Of a stretch of DNA of 64,000 bases, positions 35,006 to 44,335 are shown in pieces. How positions within the stretch are numbered: position 1 is the stretch's first letter; each line of letters begins with the position of its first letter. The notes beneath the pieces were generated by a model. The model saw only the letters and a program-made list of their open reading frames with translations. It searched no databases and was not told where the DNA came from. A program made the translations under genes and the position numbers. The DNA lies in NCBI RefSeq assembly GCF_002920575.1, contig NZ_PQSQ01000002.1:124001-188000 (forward strand), written 5' to 3'. Source of the DNA: Streptomyces sp. Ru73 (GTDB taxonomy: Bacteria > Actinomycetota > Actinomycetes > Streptomycetales > Streptomycetaceae).

Positions 35006-36036
35006 CCGGCCTCCCTCGTGCCGACCGGGCGCAGGAGCGGCTTTCCGGGGGTGCCTGCGGGCCGCCGTACGCGCTGTGGGCCGCCGCCCGGCGGCAGGGT
35101 GCCCGCGGCCCGCAGCCGGGCCGTGGCGACCCGTACGAGGCCGTCCAGGGCCACGGCCGACCGGCGGCGCCGGGGGACGACGGCGCGGCGGTGGAGCACG
35201 GCGTGGCCCTCGGCGGCGATGGTGTCCAGGATCGCGCCGTAGAGCACGAAGGCGGTGCGGATGCAGGGGCGCGCCACCGGGTCCAGCATCGCCAGCCCGG
35301 GAGCGGCCTCCCGGTACACGCCTCGGGTGAGGTGTTCGGCGTCCCTGAGTGCCGCGGTGATGCGCCGGTCGCGCCGTCCGGTGTCCCGGCTCCAGCGGAG
35401 CAGCTGCCGGTCGACGCCGTGCGCGCCGAGCAGGTCGGCGGGCAGGTAGATCCGGCCCCGGTCCAGGTCCTCCCCCACGTCCCGGAGGAAGTTGGTGAGC
35501 TGGAAGGCGATGCCCAGTGCTGCGGCGTGCGGGGCCGCCAGGTCGCGCGGCACGACGGTGCCGAGCACCGGCAGCATCTGGAGGCCGATCACCGCGGCGG
35601 AACCGTGCATGTAGCCGCGCAGCTCTTCGTAGGTGGCGTAGTCCGTGACCACCAGGTCGTCGTGCATGGACGCCATGAAGTCGGTGAAGTGGCGGTGGTC
35701 GATGCGGTACCGGGCGGCGGTGTCGGCGAGCGCGTGGACGACGGGCTCGGGGCTGTGCCCCTGGCGCAGCCCCGTCTCCAGGGCCCGTTGGAGCCGCAGG
35801 AGCGCGTCCCGGCGCTCCGCGGGGGTGGCGCCGTCGTCGAGGCGGTCCACGATGTCGTCGGCCCAGCGGGCGAAGCCGTACAGGGCGTGCACGGCGGGGC
35901 GGCGGGCCGGCGGCAGCAGCCGGGTGGCGAGGAAGTAGGTACGGCCGTGCCGGGCGTTGAGGTACCGGCAGCGGGTGTAGGCGTCCCGCAGGACCGGGTC
36001 GGTGATGCCGGCGGCGTCGAGTTCGCGTGCGGTCAT
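35002..36036 (-). CDS. crtB: Phytoene synthase
   Basis: This 344-residue enzyme condenses two geranylgeranyl diphosphates to phytoene at the membrane surface. The first Asp-rich motif is [12 protein letters not shown] (Asp60/61 and Asp64), and the second is [18 protein letters not shown], both needed for Mg-diphosphate binding. Length is usual for actinobacterial CrtB, with a Pro/Arg-rich tail. It overlaps crtI upstream and the Rieske gene downstream by four bases each, so the three are one translationally coupled unit. No geranylgeranyl diphosphate synthase gene is nearby; the precursor must come from elsewhere. Confidence 0.95.
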   Translation of the reverse strand: MTARELDAAGITDPVLRDAYTRCRYLNARHGRTYFLATRLLPPARRPAVHALYGFARWADDIVDRLDDGATPAERRDALLRLQRALETGLRQGHSPEPVVHALADTAARYRIDHRHFTDFMASMHDDLVVTDYATYEELRGYMHGSAAVIGLQMLPVLGTVVPRDLAAPHAAALGIAFQLTNFLRDVGEDLDRGRIYLPADLLGAHGVDRQLLRWSRDTGRRDRRITAALRDAEHLTRGVYREAAPGLAMLDPVARPCIRTAFVLYGAILDTIAAEGHAVLHRRAVVPRRRRSAVALDGLVRVATARLRAAGTLPPGGGPQRVRRPAGTPGKPLLRPVGTREAG

Positions 36037-37574
36037 GACCGGGTGCCTTCCGTGGCCGGACGCGGGGCCCGGGGGCGCGTACGGGGACGGACGGGCGGGC
36101 CGGTGACCCGGGCAGCCGCCAGTTTGCCGGAGACCAGGACGGTCGGTACGCCGACGCCGGGGGTGGTGCCGCAGCCGGCGAGTACGGCGTTCTCGGTGCC
36201 GGCGACCAGGTTGCGGGGGCGGAACGGTCCGGTCTGCGCGAAGGTGTGCGCCGCGGAGAACGGCGTGCCGGCCGCGTGCCCCTGGGCGTGCCAGTCGGCG
36301 GGGGTCACCAGGCACTCCTCTTCGATGGCGGCGGCGAGGCCGTGGAGCCCGCGGCGTTCCAGTTCGCCGAGGATCTGGGCACGGTAGCGCGGCGCGAGGT
36401 CGCGCCATTCGGCCGCGCTGGGCCCGATGTCGGTGTTGGGGCAGGGCGCCAGGATGTAGTGCAGGTGGCGGCCCGGTGGCGCGAGCGAGGGGTCGGTGGC
36501 GGTCGGGCGGGTGATGAGCAGGGACGGGTCGCTCATCGTGCGGCCGGTCCTGGTGAGTTCTTCGAAAGTGCTGCGCCAGGCGCGCCCGAAGGACAGCGTG
36601 TGGTGGGACAGTTCGGGCCAGGTGCGGTCGGTGCCCGCGTGCAGGACGACGGCGGAGGGCGAATGACGCAGCCGTACGGGGCGCCGCGGGCGGCGGCCCA
36701 GCAGCCGGTAGGCGACGGGCAGATCGGGGGTGAGGACGACCGCGTCGCACGGGATGCGGCCCTGGGAGGTGAGCACGGCGGTGACCCGCTCTCCGGAGCG
36801 TTCCAGGCGGGTGACGTCGTGGCCGTACCTAAGGTCGGCGCCCGCTTCGGCGGCGGCGTCGGCCATGGCCCGCGGCAGCGCGTGCATGCCGCCGCGCGGG
36901 AAGTACACGCCCGCGACGGTGTCCATGTACGCGATGACGGCGTACGCGGCCAGCGCGCGGGCCGGCGGCACGCCCGCGTACAGGGCCTGGAAGGTGAACA
37001 CCCGGCGCAGCCGCTCGTCGTGCACGTAGCGGGCGATCCGGGCGTCGAGCCGGCCGAACCCGCCCAGTGCGGCGAGCCGGGCCAGGTCCGGGGTGAGCAG
37101 CTGGAGCGGCGAGTCGAAGTTGGCGTCGATGAAGCGGCGCATCTGCGCCCGGTAGACCTGCTCCAGCCAGCCGCGCAGCCGCCGGTAGCCGGCCGCCTCC
37201 CGGCCGCCCGCGAAGCGTGCGACCTCGGCCTCCATCGCCTCGGCCCCGGTGTGCACGTCGAGCCGGCTGCCGTCGGCGAAGCAGGCCCGGTAGGCGGGGT
37301 GCAGGGGGACGAGGTCGACGCGGTCGCGGAGGCTCGTGCCCACCGCGGCGAAGGCCGCGTCGGCGAGGTCGGGCATGGTCAGGACGGTGGGCCCGGCGTC
37401 GATGCGGTAGCCACCGCGCTCGATCATTCCGGCCCGGCCGCCGGGCAGCGTGCCGCGTTCGACGACGGTGACCCGGCGTCCGGCGCCGAGCAGGTGCAGT
37501 GCGGCCGAGAGGCCCGCGAGCCCGGCCCCGACCACGACGACGTGGTCGGTGGGTCCGGGGAGGCTCCTGGTCAT
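36033..37574 (-). CDS. crtI: Phytoene desaturase
   Basis: This 513-residue FAD enzyme introduces double bases' worth of desaturation into phytoene to give lycopene. It begins [20 protein letters not shown], with [20 protein letters not shown] as the FAD/substrate motif. The C-terminal flavoprotein signature appears as [20 protein letters not shown]. Length matches bacterial CrtI. It is the first gene of the leftward crtI-crtB-Rieske operon and is divergent from crtY, sharing a 225-base control region. The ATG is the first in-frame start before the FAD motif. Confidence 0.95.
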   Translation of the reverse strand: MTRSLPGPTDHVVVVGAGLAGLSAALHLLGAGRRVTVVERGTLPGGRAGMIERGGYRIDAGPTVLTMPDLADAAFAAVGTSLRDRVDLVPLHPAYRACFADGSRLDVHTGAEAMEAEVARFAGGREAAGYRRLRGWLEQVYRAQMRRFIDANFDSPLQLLTPDLARLAALGGFGRLDARIARYVHDERLRRVFTFQALYAGVPPARALAAYAVIAYMDTVAGVYFPRGGMHALPRAMADAAAEAGADLRYGHDVTRLERSGERVTAVLTSQGRIPCDAVVLTPDLPVAYRLLGRRPRRPVRLRHSPSAVVLHAGTDRTWPELSHHTLSFGRAWRSTFEELTRTGRTMSDPSLLITRPTATDPSLAPPGRHLHYILAPCPNTDIGPSAAEWRDLAPRYRAQILGELERRGLHGLAAAIEEECLVTPADWHAQGHAAGTPFSAAHTFAQTGPFRPRNLVAGTENAVLAGCGTTPGVGVPTVLVSGKLAAARVTGPPVRPRTRPRAPRPATEGTRS

Positions 37575-37799
37575 CGTTTTCCTCCCTCGGCCGGGGCCGG
37601 TGGCGGACGCGGTGCGCGGCGAGGTTCCATCTTCGCCGTCGCGGCCCCGTCCGCCCTGCCGACACGAGGACAGGCCCCGATTCGGCGAGAACTGTCCCCG
37701 GACTCGGCGATTCCGCGTGCCGCGGCCCCGATGGGCCGGATGACACGGAATCCTTCGGGCAGTCGGATGTCACGCGCCGTCGTACCGGAGGAGGACGCA
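37575..37799. promoter_or_regulatory. Divergent control region between crtI and crtY
   Basis: This 225-base gap must hold the promoters of both carotenoid operons. GGAGGAGGA precedes the crtY GTG. I could not find a convincing -35/-10 pair or a LitR-type palindrome by eye; the promoters may depend on an alternative sigma factor. Confidence 0.5.
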
Positions 37800-39005
37800 G
37801 TGCCCGAGGCTGTGCTGGACGCGGATGTCGCCATCGTGGGGGCGGGTGCCGCTGGCCTCTCCCTGGCGCACCGGCTCTCGGCACCCGAGGGCGGCGGCCG
37901 GCGGCCCACGGTGGTGCTCCTCGACGCGCCTCCGGGGCCGTTGCGCCCGCCGCGGCGGACCTGGTGCTTCTGGGAGCCGGGCGGCGGCCCGTACGAAGCG
38001 GCGGTTTCCGCCTCCTGGCAGCGGCTCGCCGTGCACGGCCATCGGGGCGGCACGACGACCGGCTGCATCGCGCCGCTGCGCTACAAGATGATCCGCTCGG
38101 ACGACTTCGAAGCGCTCGTGCGGCGCGACCTGGCGGCGCGGCCCGGCGTCCGCCTGAGGGAGGCGGCGGTCGAGTCGGTACGGGACGGGCCGGAAGGCGC
38201 TGAGGTACGGGGCACGACGGAGGAGGGGAAGCGCGTGGCCGTGGCCGCCCGCTGGGTGTTCGACTCACGGCCGTTGACGGAGCTGCCGGCGGCCCGCACC
38301 ACGCTGCTCCAGCACTTCCGCGGCTGGTTCGTCCGTACCGAACGGCCCGTGTTCGACCCCGAAGTGGTGCGGCTGATGGACTTCCGTACGCCCCAGCCGG
38401 CGCACGGCCTGTCCTTCGGGTACGTGCTGCCCACGGGGACGCACACGGCGCTGGTGGAGTACACGGAGTTCTCGGCGGCACCGCTGAGCACGGACGCCTA
38501 CGAAGCGGCGCTGCGCCACTACACGCAGGACGTGCTCGGACTGGGCGGCCTGGCCGTCACCGCCACGGAGACCGGCGTGATCCCCATGACGGACGCTCCG
38601 TTCGCCCGGCGGACCGGTCGGGCCGTCTTCCGGATCGGCGCGGCCGGCGGCGCCACGCGCCCGTCGACGGGGTACACCTTCGCCGCCGTCCAGCGGCAGA
38701 CGCGGGCCATCGCCGCGGCCTGCCGCGCCGGGCGCCGCCCGGTGCCGCCCCCGCCGCACACGGCCCGGTCCCGGGCGATGGACGCCGTCATGCTGCGCGC
38801 GCTGGACACCGGCAGGGTGGACGGCGCCGAGTTCTTCGCGCGGCTGTTCCAACGCGTCCCCCTGGAGCGGCTGCTGCGCTTCCTGGACGGCCGTACGCGC
38901 GTGTACGAGGACCTGTCGATCGGGCTGCACACTCCGGTGCTGCCGATGCTGCGTACGGCGGCCGAACTGCCGCTGCTGCCCCGCCGGTCCGCACCGGCCC
39001 GGTGA
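37800..39005 (+). CDS. crtY: Lycopene cyclase
   Basis: This 401-residue flavoprotein converts lycopene ends to beta-rings. The FAD-binding start is VAIVGAGAAGLSLAHRL, followed by RRTWCFWEPGG, a CrtY-type motif, LRYKMIRSDDFEALV, and VIPMTDAPFARRTGRAVFRI with the cyclase motif. GTG is chosen as start because GGAGGAGGA lies four bases upstream; an ATG 60 bases earlier lacks this support. It is followed after 46 bases by crtU, with which it forms the rightward carotenoid operon. The crtT methyltransferase gene found between these genes in some streptomycetes is absent. Confidence 0.93.
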   Translation: MPEAVLDADVAIVGAGAAGLSLAHRLSAPEGGGRRPTVVLLDAPPGPLRPPRRTWCFWEPGGGPYEAAVSASWQRLAVHGHRGGTTTGCIAPLRYKMIRSDDFEALVRRDLAARPGVRLREAAVESVRDGPEGAEVRGTTEEGKRVAVAARWVFDSRPLTELPAARTTLLQHFRGWFVRTERPVFDPEVVRLMDFRTPQPAHGLSFGYVLPTGTHTALVEYTEFSAAPLSTDAYEAALRHYTQDVLGLGGLAVTATETGVIPMTDAPFARRTGRAVFRIGAAGGATRPSTGYTFAAVQRQTRAIAAACRAGRRPVPPPPHTARSRAMDAVMLRALDTGRVDGAEFFARLFQRVPLERLLRFLDGRTRVYEDLSIGLHTPVLPMLRTAAELPLLPRRSAPAR

Positions 39006-39051
39006 CCCGCCATCCACCACCACGGCACCTCCGGGTGCCCGAGGAGACGCC

Positions 39052-40617
39052 ATGCCCCTGCCGCGCGACGAGCAACCCGCCGCCCGGCGCGGCCGCGACC
39101 GGCGCGCCCGCGTTCTGCTGCCCCGTCCGGGCCGTGCCCGCGTCGAGGGCGAGCCGCCCAGTACGGCGGTGATCGGCGGCGGCATCGCCGGGCTGGCCGC
39201 GGCCACCGCCCTCGCCGAGCGCGGCGTACGAGTGACGCTGCACGAGAAGGAGCCGGTGCTCGGCGGCCGTCTCGCCGGGTGGCCCACCGAACTGGCCGAC
39301 GGCTCGCGGGCGACGATGAGCCGGGGCTTCCACGCGTTCTTCCGGCAGTACTACAACCTCCGGGGCCTGCTGCGCCGGGCCGATCCCGGGCTGACGGCGC
39401 TCACGGGACTGCCCGACTACCCGCTCCGGCACAGCGGCGGACTGTGCGACAGCTTCCGCAAGGTGCCGCGCACGCCGCCCTGGAGCGCGCTGGGCTTCGT
39501 CGCACTCAGCCCCACCTTCCGCGCCCGCGACCTGCTGCGCATGAACCCGGTGGCGGCGCTGCCGCTGCTCGACGTCCGGGTGCCCGGCACGTACGAGCAG
39601 CTGGACGGCGTCAGCGCCCGCGACTTCCTGGACGCCATCCGCTTTCCCGCGGCCGCGCACCACCTGGCCTTCGAGGTCTTCTCACGCAGCTTCTTCGCCG
39701 ACCCCCGTGAGCTGTCGGCCGCCGAGATGGTCCTCATGTTCCACATCTACTTCCTCGGGTCCAGCGAGGGGCTGCTCTTCGATGTGCCGCGCGAGCCGTT
39801 CCCGGATGCGCTGTGGGACCCGCTGGCGGGCTACCTGCGCGGCCACGGGGCCGCGCTGCACACGGACAGCCCCGTGGACTCCGTGGCGCCCGCGCCGGAC
39901 GGCGGCTTCACCGTGACCGGCCCGGCGGGGTCCCGGCACCATGACGCGGTGGTGCTCGCGCTGGACACCGGAGGGCTGCGCGGCCTGGTCGCCCGCTCCC
40001 CCGAGCTGGGCGGCGCGGGGTGGCGCGAGCAGGTGGCGGGGCTGCGTACGGCACCGCCGTTCCTGGTGTCGCGGCTGTGGCTGGACCGGCCGGTCGCGGC
40101 GGACCGGCCCGGCTTCCTCGGGACGAGCGGGTACGGCTCCCTGGACAACGTCAGCGTGCTGGAGCGGTGGGAGGGCGAGGCGGCCCGCTGGGCCGCGCGC
40201 ACCGGCGGCTCGGTGGTGGAGCTGCACGCCTACGCGCTGCCCGAGGACGCCGACCGCGTACGGGAACAGGAGCGGCTGCTCGCCCAGTTGCACGCGGTCT
40301 ACCCGGAGACGCGCGCGGCGCGCGTGATCGACGCGCGCCACGAGTGGCGCGCCGACTGCCCGCTGTTCCCCGTGGGCGGCTATGCCGGCCGGCCCACGGT
40401 GCGCACGTCGCACCCCGCCCTGATGGTCGCCGGGGACCTGGTCCGTACGGAGCTGCCGGTCGCCCTCATGGAACGCGCGGCGACCTCCGGCTTCCTCGCC
40501 GCCAACGCCCTGCTGGAACGCTGGGGCGTACGGGGGCAGAGGCTGTGGACCGTGCCGGACCGGGGACGCTCGGCCCCCCTGCGGGCACTGGCGGCATGGC
40601 GGCGGGGTGACACGTAG
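39052..40617 (+). CDS. crtU: Carotene desaturase/methyltransferase (CrtU-type)
   Basis: This 521-residue flavoprotein resembles CrtU, which turns the beta-rings of beta-carotene into the aromatic chi-rings of isorenieratene by desaturation and methyl shift. After a basic 35-residue leader comes TAVIGGGIAGLAAATALAER and GGRLAGWPTELADG, the FAD motif. Later segments include RGFHAFFRQYYNLRGLLRR and a C-terminal ALMVAGDLVRTELPVALMER. GAGGAGA before the ATG fixes the start. Together with crtY, crtI and crtB it predicts an aromatic carotenoid as product. Confidence 0.92.
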   Translation: MPLPRDEQPAARRGRDRRARVLLPRPGRARVEGEPPSTAVIGGGIAGLAAATALAERGVRVTLHEKEPVLGGRLAGWPTELADGSRATMSRGFHAFFRQYYNLRGLLRRADPGLTALTGLPDYPLRHSGGLCDSFRKVPRTPPWSALGFVALSPTFRARDLLRMNPVAALPLLDVRVPGTYEQLDGVSARDFLDAIRFPAAAHHLAFEVFSRSFFADPRELSAAEMVLMFHIYFLGSSEGLLFDVPREPFPDALWDPLAGYLRGHGAALHTDSPVDSVAPAPDGGFTVTGPAGSRHHDAVVLALDTGGLRGLVARSPELGGAGWREQVAGLRTAPPFLVSRLWLDRPVAADRPGFLGTSGYGSLDNVSVLERWEGEAARWAARTGGSVVELHAYALPEDADRVREQERLLAQLHAVYPETRAARVIDARHEWRADCPLFPVGGYAGRPTVRTSHPALMVAGDLVRTELPVALMERAATSGFLAANALLERWGVRGQRLWTVPDRGRSAPLRALAAWRRGDT

Positions 40618-40632
40618 GCGGCCGGCGACACG

Positions 40633-40689
40633 GCCCCTCGTGGGCCTGCCGACGCAGCCCCTCGTGGCTCCTCGGCGCGGCCCCTCGTG
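40633..40689. repeat. Three direct repeats of GCCCCTCGTG
   Basis: GCCCCTCGTG occurs at 40633-40642, 40657-40666 and 40680-40689, about 24 bases apart, in the short gap between convergent crtU and the B12-binding protein gene. Only the ten-base core is conserved, and no hairpin terminator is obvious here. Confidence 0.7.
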
Positions 40690-40696
40690 CGGGCGG

Positions 40697-41815
40697 TCAG
40701 GGGCCCGGCGGTGTGCCGTCGAGGTGGGCGGTCAGCGTCTCCTCGGCCCGGTTGAGGACGCCCGTCGCCCGGGGAAAGTCCTTCAACTGCCCCCCGATGA
40801 CGTCCAGCGCCGGGAAGAGGACGTCCGGGGCGACGTCCCGTACGGCGAGCACGTCCGCCGTCCAGGAGAGGAAGTCCGTGAAGAGTGCGGCGTCGTCCAC
40901 GTAGAGGGCGGTGGCCAGGAAGTCGACGATGTACGCGACGTCCTCGGCGGTGTACTGCCGCTGCCGCTCGGTGTAGGTCTTCATGGCGGGGACACGGTCC
41001 TCCAGCGCGCCGAGGGTGTGCTGCACGAGCTGCGCCGCCGACCGCGTGACGAGCGTGTACTCCTGGTCCTCCAGGTGGGGGAGCTCGTCGGCCGGCTGCC
41101 CCACGGCCGCCGGGTCCGGCCGCGGCAGGTCTCCCTCCAGCAGGCCGGCGGCACCGCGGGCGTCGTCGGCCCAGAGCGCCCCGAGCATTCCCGCGTACCG
41201 CCCGTCCCGGCCGAACGCGGCTCCGCCGGCCAGCACGGGAACCCCCGCTGACCGGCAGGCGTTGACCGTGGTGTGGACGGTGGGGAGCCGGACGGCGAGG
41301 GAGGCGGAGAGGGCGACGGCGTCGGCGCCGGTGCGGTGGAGATGGGAGATCAGGTGCGGGGTCGGCACGTGGGCGCCGAGGAAGTCCACTTGCCGGCCAC
41401 GCAGTTTGAGGACCTCGGCGAGCAGCCGGGCGGGCAGCGCGTGCCACTCGCCCGAGACGCAGGCGACGGTGAGGCGGCGGTCGGCGGTCCGGCCGCTGCG
41501 GTCGCCGAGGCCACGGCGGCCGGCGAAGTGGAGGGCGAGGGCGGCCACGACGCGGTCGCTGATGTTCGTGGCGGTGTGCTCCTGCGCGACGGTGATGCGG
41601 TTTCCGGCCCAGGCGTCGCCGATCCGCCGCTGTACGGGCGCGAGGACGTCGAGCAGCAGGGCCTCGGCGGCCAGTCCGGCGTCGAGTGCCGAGCGGGCGG
41701 CCTGCACGGCGGCGTACTCGTCCCCCTCCAGGAGGGCGTCCCACAGCCGGTCGCGGGTCGTGTCGAGGCCGGCGGCGGGCGAAGAGCCGGACGACGGGTG
41801 CGAGGAGGTGTTCAT
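40697..41815 (-). CDS. Stand-alone cobalamin-binding protein with CarH-type Wx9EH motif
   Basis: This 372-residue protein has no DNA-binding domain. Residues 18-100 form a B12-binding helical bundle containing Trp69 and, nine residues on, Glu79-His80 (WAGNRITVAQEH). This Wx9EH spacing is the signature of adenosylcobalamin photoreceptors of the CarH/LitR group. Residues 114-225 form the Rossmann B12 domain with the E-x-H motif GEWHALPA (Glu123, His125); His125 would be the lower cobalt ligand. The residue after Trp69 is Ala, where T. thermophilus CarH has the His that binds cobalt after light. About 150 helical residues follow and may be an output domain. It overlaps the phosphatase gene by four bases. 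Confidence 0.85.
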   Translation of the reverse strand: MNTSSHPSSGSSPAAGLDTTRDRLWDALLEGDEYAAVQAARSALDAGLAAEALLLDVLAPVQRRIGDAWAGNRITVAQEHTATNISDRVVAALALHFAGRRGLGDRSGRTADRRLTVACVSGEWHALPARLLAEVLKLRGRQVDFLGAHVPTPHLISHLHRTGADAVALSASLAVRLPTVHTTVNACRSAGVPVLAGGAAFGRDGRYAGMLGALWADDARGAAGLLEGDLPRPDPAAVGQPADELPHLEDQEYTLVTRSAAQLVQHTLGALEDRVPAMKTYTERQRQYTAEDVAYIVDFLATALYVDDAALFTDFLSWTADVLAVRDVAPDVLFPALDVIGGQLKDFPRATGVLNRAEETLTAHLDGTPPGP

Positions 41816-43500
41816 GTGCGGTACCTGCCTGACGAATGCCCGCTCGCCGGGTCGGCGTGCGGGGTGCGCGGTGCGGTGATGGCGACGACGGCCATGTCGT
41901 CGTGACGGCCCTGGCCGATCCATTGCGTGGCGAGCATCTGAATGCGCTCGACGACGGCCTGGGCGGGCATGCCGACGCAGGCGGACAGCGCGTTCTCCAG
42001 CCGCTGCTCGCCGAACATGGCCCCGCCCAGCGGTCCGCCGCGGGCCTCCGTGATGCCGTCGGTGTACATCAGGCACGTCTCCCCCGGTGCGAGGACGACC
42101 CGGGCCGTCCTGGCCTGGATCTCGGGGAGCACGCCGACCAGGGTGCCGTGCGTGTCCGCCTCCTCGACCGTGCCGTCGGTGCGCAGCACCAGCGGTGCCG
42201 GATGCCCGGCGCAGGTCAGCCGCAGCCGTACCTGCCCTTCCGTGCGCAGTGCCGAGGCCAGGACGAGGGTGGCGAAGCGGGTGTGGTGGGAGTTGACCAG
42301 TGCGCCGTTGAGCAGGCTCAGGACGCGGTGGTGGTCGTCGGCCATGGGGAGCAGGGCCTGCAGGGTGTTGCGGATCTTGCCGGTGAGGACGGCGGCGTCC
42401 AGCCCCTTGCCGCAGACGTCGCCCAGTACGACGAAGGTCTCCTGCCGCTCGTCGCTGCCGGGGTGCACGTCGTAGAAGTCGCCGCCGACCCGGGCCCCTT
42501 GGCCCGAGGGGCGGTAGCCGCCGGCGAAGTCCACGTCGTGCACCCGGCGCAGCGTGGGCGGCAGCAGTTCCCGCATCAGGGTGGCGGTGATGCTCGCCTG
42601 CTCGGCGTAGAGCCGGACGACCGACCAGGCGGCCCCGGCCCGGGCCGCGAACAGCCGCGCGAAGCCCTCTTCGCTCTCGCTGAACGCCGGCCGGTCCGTC
42701 CGGCGCAGCAGGACCAGCGCGCCGGTCGGTACGCCGTGCCCCGGCAGCGGTGTGACCACCACCGAGCCGACGGGGCCGCCGAAGGCGCCGGGCACCAGCC
42801 AGTCGGGGACGGCGGCGGGGTCGATCCAGCGCCCGGACACGGGCGGCAGTCCTTCCAGGGCCTCGCCCAGGCCGGGCACCTGGGCGGGGTCCGCGTCGAC
42901 GGCCCGGCGCACGACGGCCCCGCCGGCGCTGCTGGTGATCATCGAGAGCCGGTGTCCGGTCGCCGAGGGGATGACGACGGCGGCGTCCGCCAGGTGGCGC
43001 GCGGCGAGTTGGGCGGTGACCGTCATGCAGCGTTCGGCGTTCATGGACGCCAGCAGCGCGTTCGAGACCTCCGACAGCAGCAGGGCGCGCTGCTGTTCGG
43101 TCTTGAGCGCTTCCTCCGCCAGCCGGCGGCCGGTGTCCTCGACGAGCCACCACACCACCTCGTCCTCCTCGCCGAAGGTGGGGTACGCCTCGAAGCTGCG
43201 CCCGCCGGCGTGGCCGTACACCGGCCGGACACCGTCGCGGTGGGAGGCGAGGAGGGCTGCCCGGCCCTCGGCCCTGAGCAGCTCGGTGAGGCGGCGGTGG
43301 GTGTCGGCCAGCCATGCCGGTACGGTCTCGTGCAGCCATGCGCCGCAGGTCGCGCGGGGGAAGAGGAGGGTGGCCGCGCGGTTCAGGTCCAGCACGGCAC
43401 CGGAGGTGTCCGCGACCAGAACGGGGTACGGAGCGGCGTGCCAGGCGGTACCGAGTCCGGCACCGTGCTGGCCGGCGACAGCCCCCTTGAAAGTCTCCAC
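41812..43500 (-). CDS. PAS-GAF-SpoIIE PP2C-type serine/threonine phosphatase
   Basis: This 562-residue protein has a PAS-like domain at about 20-125 (PYPVLVADTSGAVLDLNRA), a linker helix, a GAF-like domain at about 155-310, and a SpoIIE/RsbU phosphatase domain at about 340-545. The latter shows GARVGGDFYDVHPG, LGDVCGKGLDAAVLT and CLMYTDGITEARGG with metal-binding Asp residues. Such phosphatases release anti-sigma-factor antagonists in partner-switching pathways. GTG at 43500 is chosen as it directly precedes the conserved part; the start is not certain. The downstream B12-binding gene overlaps its stop (ATGA), so the two products probably work together. Confidence 0.88.
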   Translation of the reverse strand: METFKGAVAGQHGAGLGTAWHAAPYPVLVADTSGAVLDLNRAATLLFPRATCGAWLHETVPAWLADTHRRLTELLRAEGRAALLASHRDGVRPVYGHAGGRSFEAYPTFGEEDEVVWWLVEDTGRRLAEEALKTEQQRALLLSEVSNALLASMNAERCMTVTAQLAARHLADAAVVIPSATGHRLSMITSSAGGAVVRRAVDADPAQVPGLGEALEGLPPVSGRWIDPAAVPDWLVPGAFGGPVGSVVVTPLPGHGVPTGALVLLRRTDRPAFSESEEGFARLFAARAGAAWSVVRLYAEQASITATLMRELLPPTLRRVHDVDFAGGYRPSGQGARVGGDFYDVHPGSDERQETFVVLGDVCGKGLDAAVLTGKIRNTLQALLPMADDHHRVLSLLNGALVNSHHTRFATLVLASALRTEGQVRLRLTCAGHPAPLVLRTDGTVEEADTHGTLVGVLPEIQARTARVVLAPGETCLMYTDGITEARGGPLGGAMFGEQRLENALSACVGMPAQAVVERIQMLATQWIGQGRHDDMAVVAITAPRTPHADPASGHSSGRYRT

Positions 43501-43834
43501 GCGTCTCCACGAGCGGGCACGAGTCCACACCAGCGGGGCGCACGGCTGCGGCCCCGCCAACTCCCGGCTTCCGTCCGGACACCGTGGGGGGACCTTCCCG
43601 CACCCGTTCCGGCGCGGCAACCGATCCTCCGGATAACGCCGATGCCGCACCGAAGCTGATAGAGGACGCGTACAAGCGGAGCGCCTTTGTGCCCGTCGTT
43701 GCCCAGGTCGGACGCCGATTCTGATCACATGCCTCACTGCACGTGGCCGGGAGGCGGCTGACGACGACGGCCCGGCCGCAGTGCCCTCGGGGGGCGCTGC
43801 GGCCGGGCCGGGTGTCGGGCGGGCCGGTCCCGGC
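43501..43834. other. Intergenic region upstream of the phosphatase gene
   Basis: This 334-base gap holds the terminator at 43768-43810 and, to its left, the probable promoter of the phosphatase/B12-protein operon reading leftward. The part at 43640-43740 is less GC-rich than its surroundings, but no clear consensus promoter was recognised. No gene is supported here. Confidence 0.5.
43768..43810 (-). terminator. Strong hairpin after the hypothetical gene at 43835
   Basis: A perfect 14-base-pair stem (CGGCCCGGCCGCAG / CTGCGGCCGGGCCG) with a 15-base loop lies 25 bases beyond the stop codon of the hypothetical gene, in leftward direction. There is no long T-run, as is usual in Streptomyces. Confidence 0.7.
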
Positions 43835-44335
43835 TCAGTGACCGGGGCGGGTCTCGAAGCGCGGGCCCTGGTCGGGGCTGTCGGTACCGGCCAGCTGGGT
43901 GACGAGGTTGTGCGTGGTCGCGAGGTCGTGCAGCAGGGTGCGGGTCCGGTCCGGCGGCAGGCCCGCGGTGCGGGCGACCTCGTCCAGGTACGCGGCGCGG
44001 CCGTGCTCGCCCTCGGCCTCGGCCACGGCCCGGAAGACCCGTTCATGTTCCTCGCCGTAGCCCGGCCGGCCCCGGCCGGTGTAGCTGCGGGCCGGTTCCT
44101 GGGAGGTGCCGGGCCTGACCGGGCCTGACTGGTCGCCTGGCCAGTCCTGCTTGCCGCGGTGCAGGGGCGCGACCTTCTCCTCGTGGGTCATGGTGGACCG
44201 GTCGGGTACGTGCGTACGCTGCTTCGACGCGCCCGTGGTCCGGCCCTGGACACTGGGCTTCTCCCCCGCCCGCTCGGCCTCGTGGGCGGCCGCGCGGCGC
44301 TGGTCCTCGTCTCCTTCGACCTTCTTGCGCACCAT
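43835..44335 (-). CDS. Hypothetical protein, hydrophilic, with C-terminal winged-helix-like segment
   Basis: This 166-residue protein is not recognised. The first 90 residues are highly charged and low in hydrophobic residues (KKVEGDEDQRRAAAHEAERA), with no signal peptide or membrane segment. The last 75 residues (EEHERVFRAVAEAEGEHGR to HDLATTHNLVTQLAG) look like a small helical or winged-helix fold, where an AAYLDEVARTAGLPPDRTR helix-turn-helix could be read. The ATG has GGGAG eight bases upstream. It is monocistronic, with a hairpin terminator, between the phosphatase operon and the hexosaminidase gene. Coding composition is normal for the window. Confidence 0.75.
   Translation of the reverse strand: MVRKKVEGDEDQRRAAAHEAERAGEKPSVQGRTTGASKQRTHVPDRSTMTHEEKVAPLHRGKQDWPGDQSGPVRPGTSQEPARSYTGRGRPGYGEEHERVFRAVAEAEGEHGRAAYLDEVARTAGLPPDRTRTLLHDLATTHNLVTQLAGTDSPDQGPRFETRPGH

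Noticed and set aside
40618-40696. CRISPR-like array suggested by three GCCCCTCGTG repeats
   Set aside because: Only ten bases are conserved, spacers are about 14 bases and no cas gene is near.
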